Assembly: GCF_021347895.1 (NCBI RefSeq)
Contig: NC_067134.1
Location: 25,940,347-26,004,346, forward strand
DNA: 64,000 nt
Reading direction: 5' to 3'
From: Acanthochromis polyacanthus
Taxonomy: Eukaryota; Chordata; Actinopteri; Pomacentridae
The notes under the pieces were generated by a model, which saw nothing but the letters and a program-made list of their open reading frames with translations, was not told the origin of the DNA and did no database searches. Positions 12,242 through 23,205 of this stretch are shown one piece after another. A program made the translations under genes and the position numbers. Each line of letters starts with the position of its first letter. Within the stretch, counting starts at the first letter, position 1.

Positions 12242-13053
12242 TATTTAATGAAGAAAATGGAGTAATCAGCTTGTGGAGGAAAAGTCGATTTTAAACAGCA
12301 AATGAAGAGAAAGAAAATGCGTTATTCAATTTGAAAGTACATTACTACTGTGTGATTTCAGCCTTCTTATGAGTTGTCAGCTCGCTATAATGTACGACAT
12401 GACTCTAATGATCTTTGAGCGCGACGTGAAGTTTGCTCTGTGAAGAATGAAAACGCAGCTGAATCTCAGCCTACGATGAGTCAACGTGAATGCGCAAGAA
12501 TGAAACGTCAGACGCGTGTCCATCTGTAAAACATAAACATCCGAAGCATCAACAGAGCGCCTGCAATCACAGGGAAACTAGCCACACATAAACATTATTG
12601 AGTTTGGAGAGAAATCCCCCAAAAAGGAGGAGAATATGGACGCAGTCATGGCTTGGTTATTATCAAGAAAACTGTGGAAAATGTCTGATATGAGCTCTTA
12701 AATGAAACTCTCAGAGCTAATTTTGCTGTTGTTGTCATTGTATTTGTCCAAACAAATGCACTTTTAGTTGTACCAGGCATTAAAATGAACAAGGAACAGA
12801 AGAAAACAAGACTGTGTAGATCAGAATCTGACCAGATGTAGTCAGACTTCCTGATACTGGATCTGTTTGTGTTGTGTTTATACTAGAACACAGTTGCAAA
12901 GTGCTGCTCTTCCTGGAGTCAGTGTGAAATCCCTTCCAGTAGCTCCAGTTTTCCACATGTTCTCCGGTTCCCTTCCCTTCCAGCTGGAAAAAGTGGGTGT
13001 TAACGGCATGTCATAACAAGACAGACCCGACTGGCTCAGACTAGTTTTCATAG
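12242..13053 (+). other. Upstream region of the finTRIM gene
   Basis: No repeat or exon was recognised. As the sequence directly upstream of the TRIM start codon it presumably holds the promoter. No clear TATA box could be assigned. Confidence 0.35.
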
Positions 13054-13065
13054 TTTCACTTCTTT
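13054..13065 (+). promoter_or_regulatory. Possible interferon-response (IRF/ISRE-like) motif
   Basis: AGTTTCACTTCT lies about 45 bp upstream of the TRIM ATG. Its reverse complement contains GAAGTGAAAC, close to the GAAA-NN-GAAA core bound by interferon regulatory factors. Many finTRIM genes are interferon-inducible, so the placement is suggestive. A single degenerate 12-mer can also occur by chance. Confidence 0.35.
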
Positions 13066-13107
13066 AAATGGCAGAAACTCCGCTGCCGCCGCCGCTGAGA
13101 CGAGAAA

Positions 13108-14748
13108 ATGGCACAGAAAGGAGTTGAGCTGGATTCAGAGAAGCTATCTTGTTCGATCTGTCTGGATCTGCTGAAGGATCCGGTGACTATTCCCTGCGGA
13201 CACAGCTACTGCATGGAGTGTATTAAGGACCACTGGGATGTAGAGGACTGGAGGGGAATCTGCAGCTGCCCTCAGTGCAGGAAGACGTTTAAAACGAGGC
13301 CTAACCTGGACAAAAACGTCCTGTTGGCAGAGTTCATGGAGGACCTGAAGAAGACCGGACTCCAAGCTGCTGCTGGACCTGAAGATGTGTCCTGTGACGT
13401 CTGCATGAAGAGGAAGATGAAGGCTGTCAAGTCCTGCTTCGTCTGTCTGGCCTCTTACTGTGAGAAACACCTCCAGCCTCACTATGAGTCTCCACCTTTT
13501 AAGAAGCACAAGCTGGCAAGGCCCTCCAGGAACCTCCATGAGAACATCTGCTCCCGCCATCACAAGCTGATGGAGATTTTCTGTCGCACCGATCAGCTGT
13601 TGCTCTGTTCTCTCTGCTGTGTGGAGGAGCATAAAGGCCACGACGTCGTCTCAGCTGCAGCGGAGAGGACCGAGAGGCAGAAACAGCTGGAGGCGAGTCG
13701 ACAAAACGTCCAGCAGAGGATCCGGGGCAGAGAGAACGACGTGGTGCTGCTCCAGCAGGAGGTGGAGGACATCAACGACTCTGCTGACAAAGCAATGGAG
13801 GAGAATGCCAAGATGTTCTGCAAGCTGAACTGTCTCATCCAGAAAAGGAGCGCTGAGGTGAAGCAGCAGATCACGTCCCGGCAGGAGGCTGAAGTGAGTC
13901 GAGTCAGTAAGCTTCAGGAGAAGCTGAAGCAGGAGATCAGCGCTCTAAAGAAGAAAGACACTGAGATGAAGCAGCTCCTGGACACAGACGATCACACCCA
14001 GTTTCTTCACGACTACCTCCCAGTGTCGACCGTCGGCGAGTCCACACCCGTCAGCATCCCTCCTCGGATTCGCTTCCAGAAGGTGACAGCAGCGGTGTCA
14101 GACGTCAGCGCTAAAGTCCGGGACATTCTGAAGAACATGTGGACACACAGTCCACCGAGAGCCGTCAAAGCAGAAGTTCTACCACCACAGCCAGAACCAG
14201 AACCAAAAACCAGAGCTGGATTCTTGGAATATTCACGCGACATCACTCTGGATCCAAACACAGCACACAAACTGCTGGTGTTGTCCGAGGAAGACAGGAA
14301 AGCAACCGTGGTGAAGCAGCAGCAGCCTTATTGTGACCATCCAGACAGATTCACTGAGCAGCAGCAGGTCCTGAGCAGAGAGGGTCTGACCGGACGCTGC
14401 TACTGGGAGGTGGACGTCAGAGGGTTGGGCGTCGTCGTAGCGGCTTCGTACAGGAAAATCAGCCGAGCGTCTGACAGTGAATTTGGACGTTGTAAAAATT
14501 CTTGGGCTTTGTTTTGCTTCAGAGACAGTTGTGTGTTTTTGCACGACAGCACTAAAATTCTCATCTCGCGTTCCGACTCCACCAGAGTCGGAGTGTTCCT
14601 GGACCACAGAGCAGGTCTTCTGTCCTTCTACAGAGTCTCTGAAAGCATGACTCTCCTCCACAGAGTCCAGACCTCGTTCACCAAGCCGCTACACGCCGGA
14701 GTTCGACTTTTCTGTGGATCCAGTGCTGAGTTCGTTAAGCTCAGATAG
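13108..14748 (+). CDS. finTRIM-type E3 ubiquitin ligase (RING, B-boxes, coiled coil, PRY-SPRY), single exon
   Basis: An uninterrupted 546-residue frame encodes a complete TRIM protein. Residues 15-57 form a C3HC4 RING (Cys15, 18, 30, His32, Cys35, 38, 54, 57), expected to bind E2 enzymes and catalyse ubiquitin transfer. B-box 1 spans about 96-134 and B-box 2 about 148-178, followed by a coiled coil at roughly 185-300 for dimerisation. A PRY-SPRY domain for target recognition starts near 378 (DITLDPNTAHKLL, then CYWEVDV at 430). The MAQKGVELD start and the RING-B-box spacing match the teleost finTRIM / TRIM16- and TRIM25-like group, many of which act in antiviral innate immunity. The ATG sits in a GAAAATGG context. 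Most finTRIM genes have several exons, so the lack of introns suggests a retroposed copy or an intronless sub-lineage (inference). A hAT MITE begins only 64 bp after the stop codon. Confidence 0.95.
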   Translation: MAQKGVELDSEKLSCSICLDLLKDPVTIPCGHSYCMECIKDHWDVEDWRGICSCPQCRKTFKTRPNLDKNVLLAEFMEDLKKTGLQAAAGPEDVSCDVCMKRKMKAVKSCFVCLASYCEKHLQPHYESPPFKKHKLARPSRNLHENICSRHHKLMEIFCRTDQLLLCSLCCVEEHKGHDVVSAAAERTERQKQLEASRQNVQQRIRGRENDVVLLQQEVEDINDSADKAMEENAKMFCKLNCLIQKRSAEVKQQITSRQEAEVSRVSKLQEKLKQEISALKKKDTEMKQLLDTDDHTQFLHDYLPVSTVGESTPVSIPPRIRFQKVTAAVSDVSAKVRDILKNMWTHSPPRAVKAEVLPPQPEPEPKTRAGFLEYSRDITLDPNTAHKLLVLSEEDRKATVVKQQQPYCDHPDRFTEQQQVLSREGLTGRCYWEVDVRGLGVVVAASYRKISRASDSEFGRCKNSWALFCFRDSCVFLHDSTKILISRSDSTRVGVFLDHRAGLLSFYRVSESMTLLHRVQTSFTKPLHAGVRLFCGSSAEFVKLR

Positions 14749-14812
14749 ACCGAAGTCATTCAGAGGAGAGCCGGCGAACAAGTTTTACTTTTCAGCGCTG
14801 TACACTGTAAAA

Positions 14813-15833
14813 CAGGGCTGTCAAACATGCGGCCCGCGGGCCAAAACCGGTCCTCCAGAGGGTCCAATCCGGCCCTCAAAGTTTAAAAATTACAGAGAAG
14901 ACATTAACTGCAGATTGTAAATTCGTAAAAGTATAAATTTAAAATAATTTCTAGATCATGCCAAGTTGTTTTGATCATAAAGTAAAGTACTAGATTGTTC
15001 ATTTGTCATTTTATGTCACATTTTGTAATATTTTATCTTGTTTTTGTTGTTTTTTTTTGTCTGGGTTTTATCGTTTGTCTCATGTTTTTGTCATTTTGTT
15101 TCTCATTTTTGTCGTTTTGTGATTTCTTTTTGTCTCCCTTGTGTTTTTGTCTCATTTCTGTCCTTTTGTTTCTCACTTTTGTCATTTTTTGTCCCGTTTT
15201 TGTCATTTGTCAATTTTTTTTTGTCGCTTTGTAACTTTTTTGTTTATTTTTTTTTGTCTCTTTTGCCTTGTTTCATGTCATTGATCTAATTTTTTGTCAT
15301 TTTGTGTCTCATTTTTGTAATATTTTTGTCTTGTTTTTGTCGTCTCTTGTTTCGCTTGTGTCGTTTGTCTAATTTTTTGTCGCTTCGTAACTTTTATGTC
15401 TAATTTTTTGACTCTTTTTTGTTTTGTTTCGTGTCGTTTGTCTAATTTTTTTGGCATTTTGTTTCTCGCTTTTGTCGTTTTGTGTCTCATTTTTGCAATA
15501 TTTTGTCTTTTTGTTGTTTTTGTCTTTTTTAAAGTAAAATATTAGATTGTTCAGTAACTAAATGTTTTGTGCTTTTGTAAACACACTGATCCGTAAGTTG
15601 TAATGTGTAAATAATAAACTGAGGCATAATCAAGTTGTTTATAAAGTTCCGTTTAAAGATAGTTCCTTAAATGTTACCATTTTCAGAATATACTTTCTTT
15701 TTTTGCACTAAAGCAAAGGGGAGTAAATTGGAGTTGTGGTTATTTATAGGTTTTTATGCTGTGATTTTACTGGTCGTTTGAGATCAATCTGTGTGAATGT
15801 GGCCCCTGAACTAAAATGAGTTTGGCACCCGTG
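14813..15833 (-). mobile_element. hAT-type MITE, family A copy 4
   Basis: Inverted relative to copy 3. It begins CAGGGCTGTCAAACATGCGG and ends GAGTTTGGCACCCGTG, with both conserved arms present. The internal array here reads TTTTGTC/TTTGTCTC. Flanking octamers (CTGTAAAA and AATTAAAG) do not match, so the target duplication has decayed or the ends are slightly misplaced. It lies just downstream of the TRIM gene and may contribute to its 3' UTR. Confidence 0.85.
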
Positions 15834-16544
15834 AATTAAAGCTTTGTTTTTTTGGCGTTTATTTTAAAATTCCAGCTTTGTTCTGCTACTACGGCATGGA
15901 AAACAGACAATATGATAACCGTCTGCTCCATCATCTCCAAATAGGAGCTCGGTTTTGATGCCGCGATGACAGATGCCTTTATTATCCTCCAGCAGCAGTT
16001 TTTAGTTTGCTTTCAAATCCCCCTGTATGCACGGCTGACTCAATAAGACACTAAATTAGCTCTGAATAACGGGAGCAAAGAGAGTAGGTAGATAATATGA
16101 CAAGAGATAAAACTTTGTCAAGCATTCACGGCTCGACAAAGGCGAGTGTTTCCAGAGCCACCCACAGTTGTGCACATGCTGGGTGGGAACTGAAGCTTAT
16201 TTTTCTCAGCGGCGGCTCCAGCCAGCCGTGGTCTGAGTAATAAAATGCCTAATTTCAGCTCTTGTGTTCTGAAAAAACCTGCCATTCCTCACAACTCTGC
16301 AGAGGAGAAGTTCACAGTTATTTATGAGGAGATGGAGCGAACAGGTGGTGGGTTTTTTGGGATATCTGCATCGCTGTGGTCAGCTGTGGTTTTCTGGCTT
16401 TTGTTGGGCGAAATGAAAGAATACAGACGGCAAAATGAAAGTGTTTAGGATACAGTAGACACAGCAGGCCTGCATCTGTCTTTCTTTCATGAAGGAGAGA
16501 AGCAGTATTTGAAATTCCGTCAACAGTGATCACAGTAATAATAA
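15834..16544. other. Unassigned non-coding sequence
   Basis: No exon, RNA gene or repeat was recognised. The frame at 16245-16448 has no domain. Confidence 0.4.
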
Positions 16545-16873
16545 TAATTAAAGCTGCAAACAACACTGATGGGTCCTCGCATCCTGAACCAAAAAAATCT
16601 GGTCTGCTTTCACACCAGCCCAAACGAACCGTACTTGCAGGTGTTGTGGACTCCAGTCCGCTTTAAGCGGACCAAAAGGCTGTGTAGGTATGTGTAAAAG
16701 CGCCCTGAGTCACACCTATGCAAGTCCCCCAACATATCAAATTTTTCGCCAGTCCGGTCATTGAGCAGTTTCTAAACTGAGGTTGTTTTGAGCCCAACAT
16801 AATGGAAAAACCCATTGGTTTCAATAGGATCTTTGCACCATTTGGTGGTCGGAACTGAATAATTAAAGCTGCT
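16545..16873. repeat. Interspersed repeat bounded by AATTAAAGCTGC
   Basis: AATTAAAGCTGC occurs at about 16546-16557 and again at about 16860-16871, bracketing about 300 bp. The sequence type (CTATGCAAGTCCCCC, CATTGGTTTCAATAGG) resembles a common dispersed fish repeat. The family is not identified with certainty. Confidence 0.45.
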
Positions 16874-19044
16874 TTAGCCAATTAACTAGACTACATTGTT
16901 CCATCACAAACAAACTCCAACTGTTTACAAACCTTGAAGAAAAAAGGGTGAAACAGTTGAGAAATTTGTAATTAGCTTTAATTAGCCATGCTTTTTGCTC
17001 TTTTTTCATGATCTTTTCTAAAATCTGTATTAGAGTTTGTGTCAGTTGGCTTCCGTAACTATTCAAAGCAAAGATAGACCAAAAAAAGCTCCATGAAGAC
17101 GTGATTTTCTGCAGTAATGTCGCTTAATGGTGACTTTACACGTATTCATTTAAATGAAAACCTCTGAGATCGTCGCTCTCAGGAATAACACTGTCCACAG
17201 CCACAGCACAAAGCCAATATGCTTTTGGAGTTTCTCCTCTAGAAGGTAGAAAACCCATTTCTGAGGCTGACAGCGGCACTAAGGAGACCTCTGACTAATC
17301 TGTTCCAGCCACAGCGCTGCATTAAAGGAACACCTTGTGTACGATAATCCGCTTCAACAGCACCAACACTTCAGCAACACGCTGCATTAGAGCATCCTGT
17401 TCAGGCTGTGGAGCCAAAACGGGACGGCTTCCAATCCAAACTGAGCCACAATGCAGATCTAAGAGCAGCTCCTCTCAAGGGAGATTTCAGAGCCGCTTTT
17501 TATTTGACGAAAAAAGCAAATAAAGCACATCCAGCCCGGTCATTGAAAACACGGATTCTGTGGCCAGTTCCAGAGAGATCAGACGAGCGGATTGGAGATG
17601 ACAGAATGTTCTAATCCATTTGAAATTTGACAATAAAGTGTGACATTGCTCTCTAAATCATCCAAACAGGCTCAACAGATGCCCTCAATAGCTGATGTTA
17701 CCATTAAAACACATTCAAATGAGCATTTCTTTCCTGAAGTGAAGCCTCTCATGTCAGCCTGTCTAAAATTTGAGGGAAATAACAGCATAATTAATGGACT
17801 GTTTGTGTAAATTATGAAAAAATAGAATTAATCAGACTTTAATACACAGATTTAAGGACATAGCAGATGCTATTCTATATTCTATTATCAATAAATTTCA
17901 TGAAAATGTCAAAAGCAAGAGTGACACCTTACTTATTAGTTACAACAAAAGGTCTTTTGTGTGTTGTGTAAGTGTTTAAGTTTATCTTATGTACTCTCAG
18001 GAATCACAGTGACCATAAAATGTCACTAAAACACCCTCTAATGCACCGGATTAGTTTGATTTACTTCAGTCATATTTGATATTTTTGGACTTTTAATGTC
18101 TATAAAAACGCCATTTTTCAAACCAAATATCGTTTGAACACTCTGCATCACTTATAAAATACGAGAAGTTGTATTTTAGACAGTATGAGCACAGTTTTTC
18201 ATTTTCACCATAAAAATAAAGAGTTCTATCATCCAAAATAAGCTATTTTCTCTTCATTTGCAGTTTATTAAAGGAAGATATTGAATACCGGGCTGTGATG
18301 TTATAATATATGCGCTAGCTGTTTGTTTTAGGCCCAACAACCGCGTTCTGGTTTACTTTTTTATTAACATTTACTGCACCAAATTTAAGCGTGTTCACTT
18401 TTGAGCAGTTTAAAAACATGCTGATGCTAAAAAAAAAGAAAAAAAGCCTGCTCGTCTAAAGCTGTGCGTGTTAACTGCAGGATTTCTCAACTTTTCTTTG
18501 TCTTTTCCAAACATTTATAGCATTGTAGCTGTGCCACAGAAGACGCTTTTTGATTTTTTTTTTACTTGTAGTCGTGGTTGTTCTGCTTCTATAGAGAGAG
18601 ATTCCAGTAAAAACTGAGCCCACAGTGAGTAAAAACGAGGGCGTTAAAAGGCCCTTACCTGGGTCTGCTCTGCCCAAAGCCGCCTTTAACCTCCTCTCTG
18701 CTACGCTCAGTATAAATTCAAAGTCCATGGTGCCGACAGACACACACACCTGTGAACCCCATCCCACCGGGCCTCCCTTCTTAAATCACCCCGACTCCCC
18801 CGGCGAGGCCTCAGACGCACCGACACCCACACCGATATGGCCATTATGTCATGCAGCGCTGTCATCGAGCGAAAGGTTAAACCAGACAAGGGAAGAATAA
18901 AAGTGAGCTCAAGTGTGTGCGAGTGGAGAGGAAGGAGGAGGGAAGAAGTGAGGGGGTAAACGAGGGGGTAGATATCGAGAAGAGGTGCTAAGAAAAGCTA
19001 CAGAGTGAGGAGTGATCAGACGTATGAGCTGCTCGGCTCCATTT
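16874..19044. other. Unassigned non-coding sequence
   Basis: About 2.2 kb without supported coding or RNA features. The frames around 17335-17614 and 18471-18900 overlap each other on both strands and have no domain character. Confidence 0.4.
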
Positions 19045-19192
19045 AATGTTTATGAGGTCACTTTTTGTGGAAGTTTTCAAGACTGAAATTCGGCTAAAGC
19101 ATTCAAAAAGTGCATTACAACAACTATTTAGGATGCATTTTATGTGGAAAGTCTGAAAATCTCCACTGAACAGATCTGCAGTTTGCGCAATT
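19045..19192 (+). repeat. Left copy of a duplicated segment flanking a piggyBac MITE
   Basis: About 150 bp (from TGTTTATGAGGTCAC through GTTTTCAAGACTGAAATT, CATTACAACAACTA and CTGAACAGATCTGCA) recurs diverged at 19707-19858. The two copies lie on either side of the family B MITE. Confidence 0.75.
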
Positions 19193-19706
19193 TTAACCCT
19201 CGTGCCGTCCTGCGGGTCCAATTAATTCGTTTTAAAGTTTGAAAATGTGGGAAAAAATCTATATTTTCACAGTGAAACTTCTGACGTCCACATTTTCAAC
19301 AGTTTGAGGAAAAAGACATTTTTGGTGGAAAAACAGAAATGTTAAAAATGTTTCTTAAGAACATTCACAAAAAAATCAACCAAAATCCAGCGAATTTCAC
19401 TGGATTTTGGTTGATTTTTTTGTGAAAGTTCTTAAAGAAAATATTAGAAGTTTTACTTATATATGTGTAATCACTTTAGATATTTTTAGGAATTTTTTTG
19501 GAAGATTTTTACTCATTTTTTGAAATTATTTACAAGAATTTTCTTGACAAATTTGGGGGATTTAAAAAAAAACTTTTAAGTAATTATTGGTATAATTTTA
19601 TTGGCAAATTTTCAGAAACTTGGGGAATTTTTTTGCTGAATTTTTGGATTTTTTTCAGACAAGGAAACAATATTTTTTGGTGCTTGTAAATGAAGACAAC
19701 AGGAGG
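19193..19706 (+). mobile_element. piggyBac-type MITE, family B copy 2
   Basis: Starts after TTAA (19193-19196) with CCCTCGTGCCGTCCTGCGG and ends near GAAGACAACAGGAGG. The right TTAA is mutated (GGTAAATG). The centre holds a strong inverted repeat about ATCAACCAAAATCCAGCG and its complement at 19370-19420. There is no transposase. Confidence 0.8.
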
Positions 19707-19858
19707 TAAATGTTTATGAGATTAAAGTGAATAAGGTCACCTTTTATGGGAGTTTTCAAGACTGAAATTGGGCAAAAGCATTCAAAAGTACATTACAACA
19801 ACTACTTAGTGTGCATTTTATGTGAAAATTCTGAAAATATCCACTAAATAGATCTGCA
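19707..19858 (+). repeat. Right copy of a duplicated segment flanking a piggyBac MITE
   Basis: Diverged repeat of 19045-19192, sharing GTTTTCAAGACTGAAATT, AGCATTCAAAA, CATTACAACAACTA and the AGATCTGCA end. It starts with a short insertion (ATTAAAGTGAATAAG) relative to the left copy. Confidence 0.75.
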
Positions 19859-20163
19859 TTTTGCACTCCTGTAAGGAAAACACGCTTTCTCCCAGCCCTA
19901 TCCGTCGGCTCCGTGCTATTTTAACACATCGACTAAGAATATTCGGCATCTCCGGTCTCACCAATTAAACACTTTTTATGCAGCGAGTCGAGGAGAGAGC
20001 GAGCCGACGTCGAGTGTTTCTCTGCTGCTTATCATTCAGTCTGTGAAAACACTTCTCAGTGGAGCCTTTGATGCCCCGCTGCTTTTTAAGTGCACTTGGA
20101 AAAATAACACTCAGCACTCACTCTCTCATGACAGATACCTGGGGCGAGAGCTGTCCAACACCG

Positions 20164-20273
20164 CACACACACACTTCTCCAACACACACACACACACTTC
20201 TCCAACACACACACACACACACTTCTTCAACACACACACACACACACTTAAACACACACACACACACACACAC
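20164..20273 (+). repeat. CA-rich compound microsatellite
   Basis: Blocks of (CA)n separated by ACTTCTCCA/ACTTCTTCA spacers repeat several times, forming a short compound minisatellite. The His-Thr-rich frames are artefacts. Confidence 0.9.
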
Positions 20274-20577
20274 ATATTCACCTTTCCTCTCTCGCTCATT
20301 GCTTCATTTTGAAAATTATAGTTTTCCCTCTCCTGAGCGTCGTCGTTCTGGAATCTGCATTTGTATATGAGAAATGTTGGAGTAAGTCTTTTTGTAGCGT
20401 GGTAAACAACACAAACTATTTAAAATGAGAAGTTAACAGTGACCTCTGTCCACACATTTAGTATTTTATTCCTTTTTTCCCACTTGACAGCTACATATTT
20501 AGCCCAGCATGCTGCTATGAAACCCTACAGTCTCCCATGTCACTAGAAAACATGCAGGAACTTTCTTTATGACTTGA

Positions 20578-20745
20578 ATGTACGGGTCAATATATAATTC
20601 CATTGGGATATATCTTCATACATTTTTATTAATAGTTAAAAAAACTATTTTTTATGTTCATTATGATCATGTTTTTACAAATTCCATCATTATTTATTAT
20701 GGAAACAATCACTTATTAATAAAAAATGACTGGATATCACTAAAA
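20578..20745 (+). repeat. Dispersed repeat family C, copy 1
   Basis: Contains CATTGGGATATATCTTCATA, TTTTATGTTCATTATGATCA and GACTGGATATCACTAAAATG, which recur at 21125-21375 and 61985-62226. The classification is unknown. Confidence 0.7.
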
Positions 20746-21122
20746 TGTCAACTATGTCCCAAAAAGTCCCGCAATTATAGAGTCCAGAGTGACTTGAAAA
20801 TGATCCATAATTACAGAAAATTAGTCCAGAACGACATGAAATTTATCCTCAATGACTCGAAAATGATCCCAAACACACAAAAATGACCCAAAATGACGAG
20901 AAAAGATCCATGCTGACATAAAACTGGTTGAAAATGACAAGAAAATTATCCAAAATGACTTGAAAATTATCCAAAATTGAGGAAAATTTGTCCTGAATGT
21001 CATGAAATTTGTTCTAAATGACTCTAAAATGATCCCAAAGACACAAAATGATCCAAAATGATGAGAAACGATCCATGCCGACATAAAAACTTGTTGAAAA
21101 TGACTCAAAAATGGTCCAAAAT
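20746..21122 (+). repeat. Tandem array inside family C (degenerate TGAC/AAAA words, about 168-bp higher period)
   Basis: The array is built from words such as AATGACTTGAAAATGATCC. A larger duplication is visible: about 20820-20938 and 20988-21103 align closely (ACATGAAATTT, GAAAATGATCCCAAA, GATCCATGC, GTTGAAAATGAC), giving a period of about 168 bp. Confidence 0.7.
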
Positions 21123-21375
21123 TGTCCGGGTCAATATATAATAGAGGAATTTTTGAAATCCATTGGATATATCTTGAAGACATATTTTTATTTAAAGTAA
21201 AAAATAATAATAGTGTTTTATGTTCATTATGATCATGTCTTGACAAATTCTATAATTAATTATAATGGAAACAATCAGTTATTAATAAATAAATGACTGG
21301 ATATCACTAAAATGTCAACTAATTAACCGTCCCAATTTAATAACGACCACCTTCTAATGAGCTAAACAATAATAG
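21123..21375 (+). repeat. Dispersed repeat family C, copy 2
   Basis: Second copy, with the same order of conserved words as copy 1 plus the tail TTTAATAACGACCACCTTCT and AGCTAAACAATAA that is also found at 62190-62226. Confidence 0.75.
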
Positions 21376-22578
21376 TGTGTTAATTCCAGATCACATGACC
21401 TGCTCCAGATGATGTCATTTCCTCCTGAAGAAAAGACTGGAAGACTCCAAGGCTTTCTGACTTATTTAATATAAAGCAGTCAACAGGTTTACTATAATAT
21501 CTTTAGAAATAACTTTCAACTTTACTCAGCTGTATATCTAATAATTAGAAGAATCTTTCTCTAAAATGCCATGTGGTGTTTGGTTACAGGCGGCCATGTT
21601 GATTTTAGGCCTGAAAACAGCAAAAATGTCAACGATGATAAAGAAAGTCCCTCCATTCTATACTGACCCTGGAATCAGCTGAATGGAGTTTTCTAAACGG
21701 GACTCCCTGACTTTCCTCCAGACGAAGCAGCATCAGTATCATTCATTGTTAAAAGGAATGAGCCACAGCGTTACTTCCATGTCTTGTGTCCCTCGTGGTG
21801 TGACCCAGAAAGAGACTATCACCTTTTCTAGCGCATGTAGGCGTGCGCGCCCGTACATGCACATGCCTGCTCACCTGCTTTAGAGAGCTGCCATGAAGCC
21901 ATCTTACTTTATGTTTTATTTAAACCCTAGAGTACAGCGGTGGGTTTGTGCCAGCTCAGATCTGTCTCTGGAAGACGCAGGGACACACACGCATCTGGGA
22001 ATGTTTATTGTATTTAAGTAGAATTTAAACCTGTGAAGAGATTTGGCTCCAGAATTCATATGTATTAGACTGCATTGTTGGATTGAAAATGCTCCTCTTC
22101 TGCTTCCAGTTGCGTGCTGCTACGTCGTCCCAGCATGCTGAGTGGACAGAACAGTGACAGTCGTAGTGATGCGTGTCCTCAAAGGGCACATGGAGGCTTT
22201 TGGTGCAGTACTCTGGTATGCCCCAACGGTTGGTGTGAGAGATGTGCTCTTTAGATCATGGCCTCATTGTAAAAACACACTGAGTCTGCATACAGACTAA
22301 TGACTTTGCTGCTCTAATGTGCTCTGGCCTGAACTCCTCGTGTCAAACTGCAGCGTCACGTCGGTCATCTTACATAATGAGAGCGGAAAAAAAAGATCTG
22401 AGCTCTGCAGGGACAAGACAAACCCACCCAGTATGTAAGTAATGATAAGTTTAGGTAATTTACGAATGACAGCTGAAGTCTTTAAACGAGACTTTGAAGC
22501 AAAGACGAGCTAGAAAACAGTATTAGGAGTAAAAAAAAAGACTCGTGTCAAGATACAGATTCATAATAAATGGTTATT
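21376..22578. other. Unassigned non-coding sequence
   Basis: No supported exon or repeat. Confidence 0.4.
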
Positions 22579-23104
22579 TTAACCCTCCTGTCGTCCTGCG
22601 GGTCAAACTGACCCGTTTTAAAGTTTGAAAATATTGGGGAAAAATATATATTTTCACAGTGAAACATTTTTGGAAATCTTTTGAACATTTTTTGGTGGAA
22701 AAAAAAGAAATATTGAAAATGTTTCTAAAGAACATTGACAGAAAAAATCGACCAAAATCCAGTGAAATTCACTGGATTTTGGTTGACTTTTATTGTCAGT
22801 GTTCTGAGTAAAATATTAGAAGTTTTACTGATATATATGTAATCACTTTAGATAATTTTAGGATTTTTTGGAAGATTTTTACTAATTTTTTGAAAATATT
22901 TACAAGAATTTCCTTGCCAAATTTGGGGGATTTTTTAAAATAAATTTTTTAATGGAAACTTGCAAGGAATAATTGGAATTTTCTTCCTGAAGGTTTTGCA
23001 AATTTTCAGAAATTTGGGGAATTTTTTTTGCTGAATTTTTGCATTTTTTCAGACAAGGAAACACTATTTTTTGGTGCCATAAATGAGGACAACAGCAGGG
23101 TTAA
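22579..23104 (+). mobile_element. piggyBac-type MITE, family B copy 3 (intact TTAA at both ends)
   Basis: TTAA at 22579-22582 and 23101-23104 bound a 518-bp element starting CCCTCCTGTCGTCCTGCGG and ending GAGGACAACAGCAGGG. The interior is AT-rich with a central inverted repeat on TTGACTTTTATTGTCAG and CCAAAATCCAGTGAAATTC. No coding sequence is present. Confidence 0.88.
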
Positions 23105-23205
23105 GAAAACGCACACACTAACATGCACAGAGAAAGTTCATGTGTTATCTGTCGTTTAAAACAAGCCGACAACTCCACTGCTGTACATCTGAGTAGATCT
23201 GCAGG

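Noticed and set aside
13144..13641. 165-residue minus-strand frame and other frames inside 13108-14748
   Set aside because: Antisense and off-frame shadows of the TRIM coding sequence.
20043..20370. His/Thr-rich frames
   Set aside because: Artefacts of the CA compound microsatellite.
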